A stretch of DNA of 64,000 nucleotides from Asticcacaulis excentricus CB 48 (GTDB lineage: Bacteria; Pseudomonadota; Alphaproteobacteria; Caulobacterales; Caulobacteraceae): contig NC_014817.1 in NCBI RefSeq assembly GCF_000175215.2, forward strand, positions 1,077,501 through 1,141,500, written 5' to 3'. The notes beneath the pieces were generated by a model, which saw only the letters and a list, made by a program, of their open reading frames with translations, did not search any database and had not been told where the DNA came from. The translations under genes were made by a program, and so were the position numbers. Below, piece by piece: positions 7,776 to 15,554 of the stretch; the stretch's first letter is position 1; the number at the start of each line of letters is the position of its first letter.

Positions 7776-8791
7776 TTGGCCGCCTCCGTCACGCTGACGC
7801 CGCGCGCCCGCAGACGCGCCAGCGCTTCGGCGCGGTCCGGTCCGGCCATGTCGACGATCATATGGCCATAGGGACCGGATTTGAGGTGCGACACCTGCCC
7901 GGACAGGACGCTGAAGCGCGCCTGAAGCCCATGCACGGCCGCTGACAGGGCGTCGGAATAGACCACCTCGCCGAAATAGGTCAGGGTGACCGCGCCTTCC
8001 CCCACCCCGTCGGGCGGTGGCGGCAGAATGTGTTTGGACAGGGCGCGACCGGCGGCGCTCACCGGGGCGAACAGCACCTGTTCGACCGCACCGACCTCAG
8101 CCAGCCGCCCGTGATCGAGCACGGCCACGCGGTCGCACACCTGACGCACCACCTCCATCTCATGCGTCACCAGCACGATGGTTAGGCCCAGTTCGCGGTT
8201 CAGTTCGGCCACAAGCGTCAGTATGCCTTGCGTCGCCTCCGGATCGAGCGCCGAAGTTGCTTCGTCGCACAGCAGGATGTCCGGTGCATTGGCAAGCGCG
8301 CGGGCAATGGCCACGCGCTGCTTCTGGCCGCCCGAAAGCTGCGCCGGGTATTTCTGCGCGTGGGCGCTGAGGCCAACGCGATCGAGCAGGTCAAGCGCGC
8401 GCTGCCGGCGGCTGGCGGGGGTGCCCGTCCCAGCCAGCTCCAGCGCATAGGTGACGTTTTGCAGGGCTGTCTTGCTCGACAACAAGCCGAACGATTGAAA
8501 AATCATCCCCATCTTGTGCCGCAGGGCCGACAGGGCGCGCGCATCTAGACCGCTGAGATCGACGCCATTGACCTCCACCCGGCCTTCGCTGGGCGTTTCC
8601 AGCCGGTTGAGCAGGCGGATCAGGGTCGATTTGCCGGACCCCGACGGGCCGATAATGCCAAACACCTCGCCGCGTGCGATATCGAGATCGACGCCATCAA
8701 GAGCCGCCTGAACGGCGCCCTTGGAGACGAAACGCCGGGTCACGCCGCGTAAGCCGATGACCGAAGCCGGATTGTGCACATCTGAAACCAT
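7772..8791 (-). CDS. metN: Methionine ABC transporter ATPase
   Basis: This 339-residue ATPase has Walker A GPSGSGKST at residues 48-56, the Q-loop IFQSFGLL near 98-104, the ABC signature LSGGQ at 152-156 and Walker B ILLCDE ending at E177. The last 75 residues form the C-terminal NIL/ACT-like domain that in E. coli MetN binds methionine and inhibits transport. It is the first gene of the operon. I looked for a SAM riboswitch upstream and found no convincing one. Confidence 0.95.
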   Translation of the reverse strand: MVSDVHNPASVIGLRGVTRRFVSKGAVQAALDGVDLDIARGEVFGIIGPSGSGKSTLIRLLNRLETPSEGRVEVNGVDLSGLDARALSALRHKMGMIFQSFGLLSSKTALQNVTYALELAGTGTPASRRQRALDLLDRVGLSAHAQKYPAQLSGGQKQRVAIARALANAPDILLCDEATSALDPEATQGILTLVAELNRELGLTIVLVTHEMEVVRQVCDRVAVLDHGRLAEVGAVEQVLFAPVSAAGRALSKHILPPPPDGVGEGAVTLTYFGEVVYSDALSAAVHGLQARFSVLSGQVSHLKSGPYGHMIVDMAGPDRAEALARLRARGVSVTEAAK

Positions 8792-8860
8792 CAGGCGGTC
8801 TTAGAGCGCCTGTCGCGGCCTGTGAAGCGTGTTTTTCTGCGCGAAGCGGTGACGCTTTCT

Positions 8861-8883
8861 AAACTGGGGCCACGCCCCGGTTT
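8861..8883. other. Hairpin upstream of metN
   Basis: AAACTGGGGC and GCCCCGGTTT pair over ten bases (one G-T pair) around CAC. No clear T-run follows on the metN strand, so a full terminator is doubtful. It may be an attenuator or the end of a small transcript. Confidence 0.4.
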
Positions 8884-9024
8884 CTTGTCTCAGAATGATG
8901 ATCATTTTTGACACAATTTGAATATTTCAAATCTGAAAATTAAACACGGCGTCAAATTTAGACTCTCATATTGACGCTGACACCTTTAAACACGGCATTG
9001 TAGTAAGTATAAATATATCACTTA

Positions 9025-9042
9025 TAAAAACACGTGTTTTTA
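9025..9042. promoter_or_regulatory. Perfect 18-bp palindrome in AT-rich leader
   Basis: TAAAAACACGTGTTTTTA is fully self-complementary. It lies about 480 bases upstream of the TonB receptor start, inside the AT-rich stretch. It may be an operator of a dimeric regulator or a rho-independent-like hairpin. No binding protein is identified. Confidence 0.4.
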
Positions 9043-9193
9043 ACAAGTATTAAATTTGCATTTGCATCAATTTTTTTAATATATTTGTTATTTTTGACGT
9101 CATGTTTTGGCCAAATTTGATCCACTTTTGAAATATTATGTGCCATTTTTGCCCATGAAACGATGATATTTGACATTTTCATAAAAATAGCAG

Positions 9194-9207
9194 CGCTATT
9201 TATAGCG
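9194..9207. promoter_or_regulatory. Inverted repeat near the putative receptor promoter
   Basis: CGCTAT-TT-ATAGCG lies just before a TTGACT box at 9214-9219 that could be a -35 element. LacI-family regulators often use such short GC-flanked palindromes at Caulobacter sugar genes. The assignment is inference. Confidence 0.35.
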
Positions 9208-9522
9208 GAGGACTTGACTGATCGTTTTTGATCGTAAATGTTCGCGACGCTGATAAATTGATCATCGCGCCACGAGGGTACAAACCCAAGGGCAGGCCCA
9301 AAAGCAGCGATGAGGGAGACTCGCCCCTTTCCGGAGCCGTTTGTGTCGCTCCACCCCCTTCTTTCGCCACCGGTTCTGCGTCGTGCCCGAACCTGTCCGG
9401 CGGGATAGCGGCGTCTGGGCTGTCTCCCGTTCGATGTATCCGCCGGTGCCCGCGCGCCGTCGTCCCCCTCCCCGGACGGCCGCCGGGCGACCGCCACGCA
9501 GATTGCTCAGGAGCCCCAAGCT

Positions 9523-12500
9523 ATGATCCGCAGCCCCTCCCCCCGCCTCCTTTCCGCGCGCCTGAAAAGCGCCTCCGCCCTGACCGCGGTTGCCCTGCTG
9601 GGCCTCAGCGGTGTCGCTTTTGCGCAGGAGGCCGCCCCCGCTGCCCCGGCCAAAGAAGACATTGAAACCGTCATCGTCACCGGCACGCGTCAATCGCAGC
9701 AATCGGCGATCAATCGCAAGAAAAAGGCCGGTACGGTCTCTGACTCCATCGTGGCCGATGATATTGCGCAGTTCCCGGATAAGAATGTCGGCGAAGCGCT
9801 GGGCCGTATAACCGGAGTTCAACTGGCTCGCGATTTCGGTGAAGGCTCCGGGGTGTCGATCCGTGGGGTCGAGCCCGATCTGAACCGTATCGAAATCAAC
9901 GGCATGAGCACGCTCTCAACCGCTGGCAACGTCTCTGTCTATGGCGGCGGCGGTCGTTCCAACGACTTCCGGGAACTGGCCTCGGAACTGGTGCAGTCGA
10001 TTGATGTATTCAAAGGCTTTACGGCTGATATGACCGAAGGCGGTGTCGGCGGCACGGTCAGTGTCAAGACACGCAAACCACTCGATTTCAAAAAGCCGAC
10101 CTTCTCGATCACCGGCTCGCTGCAAAACCTTGACACAGTCGATGGCTGGAAGCCGCGCACCAACTTCTTCGGTGCGACCAAGCTGCTGGATGGCAAGCTG
10201 GGTCTAATGGCGAATGTGACCTTTGACAATGTCGATACGCGGGGTGACTATCTGCGCAATACGGCATGGGTGCGCCTAGCGGATTTCGACGGCTCAGCGG
10301 AAAAAACATCCAACTATTTCTCGGCAACCGACACAGCGGCCAACATCGCGGCCTATAATGCCATCACCACCCAGGCCGGATGTAACACCGCCTATGCTGG
10401 CTCGGGCAGCGCGATTACGACCCAACGCAATAACTGCCTGTCGCAGTGGTACGATTATAGCCCGCGCGTCGCACGCTATGGGGTCTGGACACGCAACGAT
10501 GAGCGCATGTCGGCGGAATTTACGGCGCAATACCGCTTCACTGATCGTCTGGACGCCTTCCTCAGCTACAACCGTAACACCCGCAGCCAGCGTCTGAACG
10601 ACATCAATTACGGGACCGACTTCACCTCGACCACCCGTCTTTACAACGTCACCTCCGCCACCAATTCGGCCTGTTCCTCGACAATCCCTTCCGGATCGAC
10701 CGTGGTCGATGCAAACCACAATGTGGTGCAATATACCGCAGGTAACTGTCTGGCTACGTCCGGGCGGGGTGGTTCCAATGCCTTCAGCGTCAGCGCCCGT
10801 GACTTTGCACAAGACACCAAGAGTGACTACATCAGTTACGGCGCCAACTATAAGGGCGAGTCGCTTCAGGTCGAGTTCCAGGGCTCGAATTCAGAATCCG
10901 ATGTCGTGACCCAAACCAACAATGTCAGCGTCAGCTACAACGTGCCCGGTCTCATCGTGAAACTGGACTCGCGCGGCGCGCCGACCTTTACCTTCCCGTC
11001 CGGCTACAGCCCTAATGATGCTTCGGCCGTCAGCCAGTGGCAAATCCAGTACCGGCCCTCGAACGCCCACTCCGAAGAGCAGCAGTACAAGCTCGATTTC
11101 GATTACGAGACCAAGTTCCCGGTGATAGAAAAGGTAGAGTGGGGGGCACGCGCCACCAAATACCAGACCCAGGGTTATGGGTACGGCGGATTCCTTTTGA
11201 GTGCGGGCAGCAATCTGAGTTCGGCGACGGACGATACCGTCATCTACAGCAACGCCGTCAATTCGACCGCTACCGTCTCGTCAACACAGACGGCCGATCA
11301 AACCGCCGCAGCCGCAGCCGCAGCCGCTTACGCTACGGGCTACTGGTCAACTACAGAGAGCTGGTCAAAAAGCTTCTCAAACACGGTGTTCACGAGCGCC
11401 ATGACCCCTCTGCCGTCCAACTTCTATTTTGGGGGCGGGGCCATACCGTCAACCTGGCTCTATCCGGACTTCAACTCGGTCGCTCAGTATCTTGATACGT
11501 CGCACTTTAATCTCGACAATCTCGAAACGACGACCGGCAATGATGGCAAGTCCTATGCTCAGATTCCTTACCGGGTCGAGGAAACTACCGACGCCCAGTA
11601 CCTGAAGGCCAACTACGCGTTTCCGTTCAACGGATGGGATGTAAGCGGCAACTTCGGGGTCCGCCGCGTCCATACGGAAACCTCAGCGACCGGCACGATT
11701 ACGCGGCAGGAAATTCGCTACAACAGTGCCAACGTTGCTACGACCTACACTGTGGGTAATTCGCAGACCTCGATGGCGAAGGATTACACGGTCTGGCTGC
11801 CGAGCTTTAACATGGGGGTCTGGTTCGTTCCGAACAAACTGTCGATGCGTACCGGCTTCGCCAAGTTGATGGCGCGCCCGCTGATTAACTATCTGATGCC
11901 CTCGGTGACCTGCACCATTAACTATACCAATGATGGGACCGCTGAGGACGATGCCGATAGCTGTGTTGGTGGCAATCCGGCTCTTAAGCCCTATCGCGCC
12001 GACCAGTATGATCTGAGTTTCGAATACTATCCCAACAAGGATACACAATTCACCGCAGGTTTCTTCTATAAAGATATCAAACAGTTCTATGTGTCATCGC
12101 GCGTCAGCGTCGGTAAGATGGACTATTTCGGCGACGGTACCCTCTACTACGTCCAGACCTATATCAACGGAGATGGTGCCAAGATTTCGGGTCTGGAACT
12201 GACGGCCAAAACCGCCTTCACATTCCTGCCGGGCTGGATGTCGGGCTTCGGTGCCGATGTCAACTACACCTATCAGGAAGCCAAGGACGTCGGCCTGTAC
12301 AGCCAGATTGACAACTCCCCCCTGCCCTTCCCTGGTCTGTCGTCGGATAGCTACAACGCGACCCTCTGGTACGATAAGGGCGAATTCAATGCGCGTCTGG
12401 CTTATAACTACCGTTCAAAGTGGCTAGTCAGCGCCGCCGACAGCTACGGTCAGCCACTCTACCGCGACCCGACCGGCTATCTGGACGGCAAGGTCACCTG

Positions 12501-12651
12501 GAAGCCCCGGAATGCCAAGGGTCTGAGCCTCTTTATTGAGGGCAAGAACCTGACCAAGGAAGAAGAACTGACCACCGCCGGGGGTACCCGCCTGACCGAA
12601 CTGGGCTATTTCGGCCGCCGATTCTTCGCTGGCTTCACGATTAAGCGTTAA
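9523..12651 (+). CDS. TonB-dependent outer-membrane receptor (1042 aa)
   Basis: A signal peptide ends near AFA34. A TonB box (IETVIVTG, residues 47-54) follows, then a plug domain with FPDKNVGEALGRITGVQL and VSIRGVEPDLNRIEING, then a large beta barrel. The long form with a GGVGGTVSVKTRKPLDF segment is typical of Caulobacterales receptors for carbohydrate oligomers. AGGAG lies 11 bases before the ATG and a strong terminator follows at 12680. The ligand is unknown. A FadR-type regulator, mannonate dehydratase and an alpha-glucuronidase lie nearby, which would fit (glucurono)xylan fragments. Confidence 0.92.
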   Translation: MIRSPSPRLLSARLKSASALTAVALLGLSGVAFAQEAAPAAPAKEDIETVIVTGTRQSQQSAINRKKKAGTVSDSIVADDIAQFPDKNVGEALGRITGVQLARDFGEGSGVSIRGVEPDLNRIEINGMSTLSTAGNVSVYGGGGRSNDFRELASELVQSIDVFKGFTADMTEGGVGGTVSVKTRKPLDFKKPTFSITGSLQNLDTVDGWKPRTNFFGATKLLDGKLGLMANVTFDNVDTRGDYLRNTAWVRLADFDGSAEKTSNYFSATDTAANIAAYNAITTQAGCNTAYAGSGSAITTQRNNCLSQWYDYSPRVARYGVWTRNDERMSAEFTAQYRFTDRLDAFLSYNRNTRSQRLNDINYGTDFTSTTRLYNVTSATNSACSSTIPSGSTVVDANHNVVQYTAGNCLATSGRGGSNAFSVSARDFAQDTKSDYISYGANYKGESLQVEFQGSNSESDVVTQTNNVSVSYNVPGLIVKLDSRGAPTFTFPSGYSPNDASAVSQWQIQYRPSNAHSEEQQYKLDFDYETKFPVIEKVEWGARATKYQTQGYGYGGFLLSAGSNLSSATDDTVIYSNAVNSTATVSSTQTADQTAAAAAAAAYATGYWSTTESWSKSFSNTVFTSAMTPLPSNFYFGGGAIPSTWLYPDFNSVAQYLDTSHFNLDNLETTTGNDGKSYAQIPYRVEETTDAQYLKANYAFPFNGWDVSGNFGVRRVHTETSATGTITRQEIRYNSANVATTYTVGNSQTSMAKDYTVWLPSFNMGVWFVPNKLSMRTGFAKLMARPLINYLMPSVTCTINYTNDGTAEDDADSCVGGNPALKPYRADQYDLSFEYYPNKDTQFTAGFFYKDIKQFYVSSRVSVGKMDYFGDGTLYYVQTYINGDGAKISGLELTAKTAFTFLPGWMSGFGADVNYTYQEAKDVGLYSQIDNSPLPFPGLSSDSYNATLWYDKGEFNARLAYNYRSKWLVSAADSYGQPLYRDPTGYLDGKVTWKPRNAKGLSLFIEGKNLTKEEELTTAGGTRLTELGYFGRRFFAGFTIKR

Positions 12652-12679
12652 GCGCTTTATTTCCTCCCAAACTCACCCG

Positions 12680-12709
12680 CCGCCTGTGTCTCACAGGCGG
12701 TGGTTTTTT
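12680..12709 (+). terminator. Intrinsic terminator of the TonB receptor gene
   Basis: CCGCCTGTG and CACAGGCGG form a nine-pair stem with loop TCT, followed by TGG and a run of six T. It ends the transcript of the receptor gene. Confidence 0.85.
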
Positions 12710-12838
12710 GTATCCTGAGCCTTGCGCGGTTTTTATGCGACGGCCCCACGGCGGCATTTTGGCCTTATCAGACGCGTGAGAGGGTGAACCTCAGTACACG
12801 AGCCTATCGGCTCCTGACTTTTTGAGGAGGCTATTTCC

Positions 12839-13099
12839 ATGAACGAAAATTCCATCGGCTGGCTGACAGCCCTGATCGTCGGCGCTTTTGCCGGCTGGAT
12901 CGCCGAACAACTGATGAAGTCCGAACAGGGTCTGTTCATGAACATCCTGCTGGGGGTCATCGGGGCCGCCGTAGCCAATGGGTTGCTGGCCATCCTCGGC
13001 ATCTCGTTCGGCGGCGTCATCGGCTACCTGATTGCCGGTGTCATCGGGGCGTGTCTGCTGATCGGGCTTAGCCGCATGTTGCGTGGCCGCCGGGCGTGA
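12839..13099 (+). CDS. GlsB/YeaQ/YmgE family membrane protein
   Basis: The 86-residue protein is almost entirely three hydrophobic segments rich in Gly and Ala, with the family pattern IGWLTALIVGAFAGWIAEQLMK at the start and GVIGYLIAGVIGACLLIGL at the end. This is the transglycosylase-associated (stress-response membrane) family. The ribosome site GAGGAGG is 9 bases upstream. Homologues are often induced by general stress, but I could not see a convincing ECF promoter here. Confidence 0.88.
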   Translation: MNENSIGWLTALIVGAFAGWIAEQLMKSEQGLFMNILLGVIGAAVANGLLAILGISFGGVIGYLIAGVIGACLLIGLSRMLRGRRA

Positions 13100-13121
13100 C
13101 GCGCCTGAAGCGTTAAATGCG

Positions 13122-13151
13122 AAAAGCCTGCTCACATTGGGCAGGCTTTTT
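13122..13151. terminator. Bidirectional intrinsic terminator
   Basis: AAAAGCCTGC and GCAGGCTTTT form a perfect ten-pair stem with A-run and T-run on opposite sides. It can therefore end both the GlsB-type gene and the convergent regulator gene. Confidence 0.88.
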
Positions 13152-13166
13152 CAGGTTTTACGTTTT

Positions 13167-13913
13167 TCAGGCTTTGAGGAACCGCTTCGCCAGCGCCTTG
13201 CGCCGCGCTTCCCCGGCGGCGCGCGCCTTCTCCACCTCGACCAGCTCGGTCGTGGCCAGAAGGTGCTCGATCACGCGGTCCATATGTTCGCGCATGGCCT
13301 GACGTGCCGCGTCGGGCGAGCGCTTTTCCAGCGCCTCAATGATCTGGCTGTGTTCGGCGACGCGCGCCTTCATGCCGAGATTGGCCGTGCGCGCCAGAAT
13401 GTTGCGCGCCAACGGCGAGCGGTAGCGCCAGTCCCACAGATTCTCAACAGACGAGACAATCGCGCCATTGCCCGTCACCTGCGCGATCAGCATATGAAAT
13501 TCGCGGTCTGCGCGCTCGGAAATCGCCGGAGACGGGTCTTCCATGCGCCGCGCCAACTTTTTCAAATCATCAAGCTGTTCATCAGTAATCAGGCTGGCCG
13601 CCAGTGCCGCCACCTCACTTTCGAACATTCGACGCGCCTCGATCAGCTCAAAGGCCCCGATTTCGGAATCAGACATGGGCAGAGGATCTGGGGACACGGC
13701 CTTGACCACGATGCCGTGGCCCTGGCGCGCCTCGATATAGCCCAAGATCTCCAGCGCGATCATCGCCTCACGCAGGGTGGGGCGGCTGACCTTGAACTGC
13801 ACGGCCAGCTCGCGCTCTGTCGGCAGGCGGTCGCCCGCACTATAGATGCCGGAGCGGATTTCTTCGGCGATGGCGTCGGCGATGCGTTTATAACGTTTAC
13901 GATTGTCAGACAT
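13167..13913 (-). CDS. FadR-type GntR regulator, probably of hexuronate genes
   Basis: The 248-residue protein has an N-terminal winged helix (about residues 8-75) with the GntR pattern GDRLPTERELAVQFKVSRPTLREAM. A helical FCD ligand-binding domain follows (about 90-235) with the metal/ligand histidines in FHMLIAQVTGN and EHSQIIEAL. It is divergent from D-mannonate dehydratase and alpha-glucuronidase, so it is a likely UxuR/ExuR-like repressor relieved by a hexuronate intermediate. A FadR-type palindrome lies at 14152-14168. The ligand is inferred from context only. Confidence 0.88.
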   Translation of the reverse strand: MSDNRKRYKRIADAIAEEIRSGIYSAGDRLPTERELAVQFKVSRPTLREAMIALEILGYIEARQGHGIVVKAVSPDPLPMSDSEIGAFELIEARRMFESEVAALAASLITDEQLDDLKKLARRMEDPSPAISERADREFHMLIAQVTGNGAIVSSVENLWDWRYRSPLARNILARTANLGMKARVAEHSQIIEALEKRSPDAARQAMREHMDRVIEHLLATTELVEVEKARAAGEARRKALAKRFLKA

Positions 13914-14151
13914 GGGACCGTTATCAGGATTCGTCTGGACTATGCCTCATGGCGATGTATTTTGAAACGGAAAAGACAGGCAGAGGCGCCCGTTTTTGGC
14001 CTGACCAATACGACGGCAGGCATTACCCCTCTTCCGCGCACCCTCTCTGCCTTGCGATTTTTGTGGCTTTTTAGGGCGTTCTGAGTGACTGACCGCCTTG
14101 GGTTACGCAGTTTATGCTTGCCATCAGGCCAGCGAAACGGCAATAAGACCG

Positions 14152-14168
14152 AATAGGTCATACCAATT
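14152..14168. promoter_or_regulatory. Candidate FadR-type operator before manD
   Basis: AATAGGTCATACCAATT is a palindrome (six of seven pairs) around CAT with the GGT-N3-ACC core seen for FadR-subfamily regulators. It ends 15 bases before the mannonate dehydratase start and would block its translation start or transcript. Confidence 0.5.
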
Positions 14169-14183
14169 TAAGGCGTAAGTCTC

Positions 14184-15392
14184 ATGAAGATCGTATCGGC
14201 AAAAGTCATCGTCACCTGCCCCGGCCGGAATTTCGTCACGCTCAAGATCATGACGGACCAAGGCGTCTATGGCATTGGTGACGCCACGCTGAACGGGCGT
14301 GAGCTGTCGGTCGTTTCCTATCTGGAAGACCATGTGATTCCCTGCTTGATCGGGCGCGACCCGCAGCAAATCGAGGACATCTGGCAATATCTCTACCGCG
14401 GGGCCTACTGGCGTCGCGGCCCGGTGACCATGTCGGCCATTTCCGCCGTTGACATGGCGCTGTGGGACATAAAGGGGAAGATCGCCGGCCTTCCCGTATA
14501 TCAGCTTCTGGGCGGGCGTTCGCGCACCGGCATCATGGTCTATGGCCACGCCAACGGCACTTCCATCGAAAACACCATCGAAGTGGCGCAGGAATACAAG
14601 GCCATGGGCTATAAGGCCATCCGCCTGCAATGCGGCGTGCCGGGATTGGCCTCCACCTACGGCGTGTCGAAGGACAAGATGTTCTATGAGCCCGCTGACG
14701 CCGATCTGCCGACCGAAAACGTCTGGTCGACCGAGGCCTACATGCGCGTGGTACCGAAACTGTTTGCCGCCGCGCGTGAGGCACTGGGTGAAGAGGTTCA
14801 TCTGCTGCACGACGTCCACCACCGCCTGACGCCGATCGAGGCCGGTCGTCTGGGCCGCGACCTTGAGCCCTATCGTCCCTTCTGGATGGAGGATTCGGTC
14901 GTCGCGGAAAATCAGGACAATTTCAAACTGATCCGTCAGCACACCACGACGCCGCTGGCCGTCGGGGAAATCTTCTCGTCGATCTGGGACGCAAAGGACC
15001 TGATCCAGAATCAGTTGATCGACTATATCCGCGCCACGGTCGTTCACGCAGGCGGCATTTCGCACCTGAAAAAGATCGCCTCTTTCGCCGAGTTGTACAA
15101 CGTGCGTACCGGCTGCCACGGTGCGACCGACCTTTCGCCGGTTTGCATGGCCGCGGCGCTGCATTTTGACGTCTCGATCCCCAACTTTGGCATTCAGGAA
15201 TATATGCGCCATACGCCAGAAACCGATGAGGTATTCCCGCACGGCTATTATTTCGACAAGGGCGACCTGATGGTCTCCGAAACGCCGGGCCTCGGCGTCG
15301 ATATCGATGAGGACCTGGCGGCGAAGTATCCCTACAAGCGCGCCTACCTGCCGGTGAACCGCCTGCAGGACGGCACGCTGTTTAACTGGTAA
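14184..15392 (+). CDS. manD: D-mannonate dehydratase (enolase superfamily)
   Basis: The 402-residue length and sequence match the ManD/RspA group of the enolase superfamily. It begins MKIVSAKVIVTCPGRNFVTLKI and has the characteristic YGHANG, the metal-ligand strands (LLHDVHHRLTP, FWMEDSV, LAVGEIFSS) and the C-terminal GCHGATDLSPV and IPNFGIQEYM segments. It dehydrates D-mannonate to 2-keto-3-deoxygluconate, the step that follows reduction of fructuronate in glucuronate breakdown. It precedes the alpha-glucuronidase gene on the same strand. Some family members are low-activity, so full catalytic efficiency is not certain. Confidence 0.93.
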   Translation: MKIVSAKVIVTCPGRNFVTLKIMTDQGVYGIGDATLNGRELSVVSYLEDHVIPCLIGRDPQQIEDIWQYLYRGAYWRRGPVTMSAISAVDMALWDIKGKIAGLPVYQLLGGRSRTGIMVYGHANGTSIENTIEVAQEYKAMGYKAIRLQCGVPGLASTYGVSKDKMFYEPADADLPTENVWSTEAYMRVVPKLFAAAREALGEEVHLLHDVHHRLTPIEAGRLGRDLEPYRPFWMEDSVVAENQDNFKLIRQHTTTPLAVGEIFSSIWDAKDLIQNQLIDYIRATVVHAGGISHLKKIASFAELYNVRTGCHGATDLSPVCMAAALHFDVSIPNFGIQEYMRHTPETDEVFPHGYYFDKGDLMVSETPGLGVDIDEDLAAKYPYKRAYLPVNRLQDGTLFNW

Positions 15393-15423
15393 GGCCTCTG
15401 GGCCTGTGGGACGACCGAATAAC

Positions 15424-15452
15424 TTCTCCTCCCCACTTTATGGGGAGGAGAA
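15424..15452. repeat. Perfect 12-bp-stem intergenic hairpin
   Basis: TTCTCCTCCCCA and TGGGGAGGAGAA pair perfectly around CTTTA in the manD-aguA gap. No T-run follows on the coding strand, so it may stabilise the manD message or be a REP-like copy related to 2660-2680. Confidence 0.5.
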
Positions 15453-15554
15453 TGGTCGCGAAGCTCGATTCGTCCCCACACACTCTTGCCCCCTGAAATC
15501 AGGGTGGACGCTAAAAAAACGCACCCGCAAAGCGGGGCACCACAGGAGGGAACC

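Larger units (their letters stand above)
8792..9522. other. Long AT-rich intergenic leader between metN and a TonB receptor gene
   Basis: These 731 bases hold no convincing gene. The first part has a hairpin (8861-8883). From about 8890 to 9210 the base composition turns strongly AT-rich, unlike the surroundings, with several TTTTTGA-like tracts and two palindromes (9025-9042 and 9194-9207). From 9240 to the receptor start the GC content is normal again. Reading frames there lack codon bias and ribosome sites. The region probably holds the promoter and operators of the receptor gene. Confidence 0.6.

Noticed and set aside
8792..8900. SAM riboswitch upstream of metN
   Set aside because: The leader has hairpins but no SAM-II or SAM-V core pattern that I can recognise, and the ribosome site is not clearly sequestered.
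9228..9665. 145-residue frame overlapping the receptor start
   Set aside because: It is out of frame with the real receptor gene, Pro/Arg-rich as expected for a shadow frame, and lacks a ribosome site.
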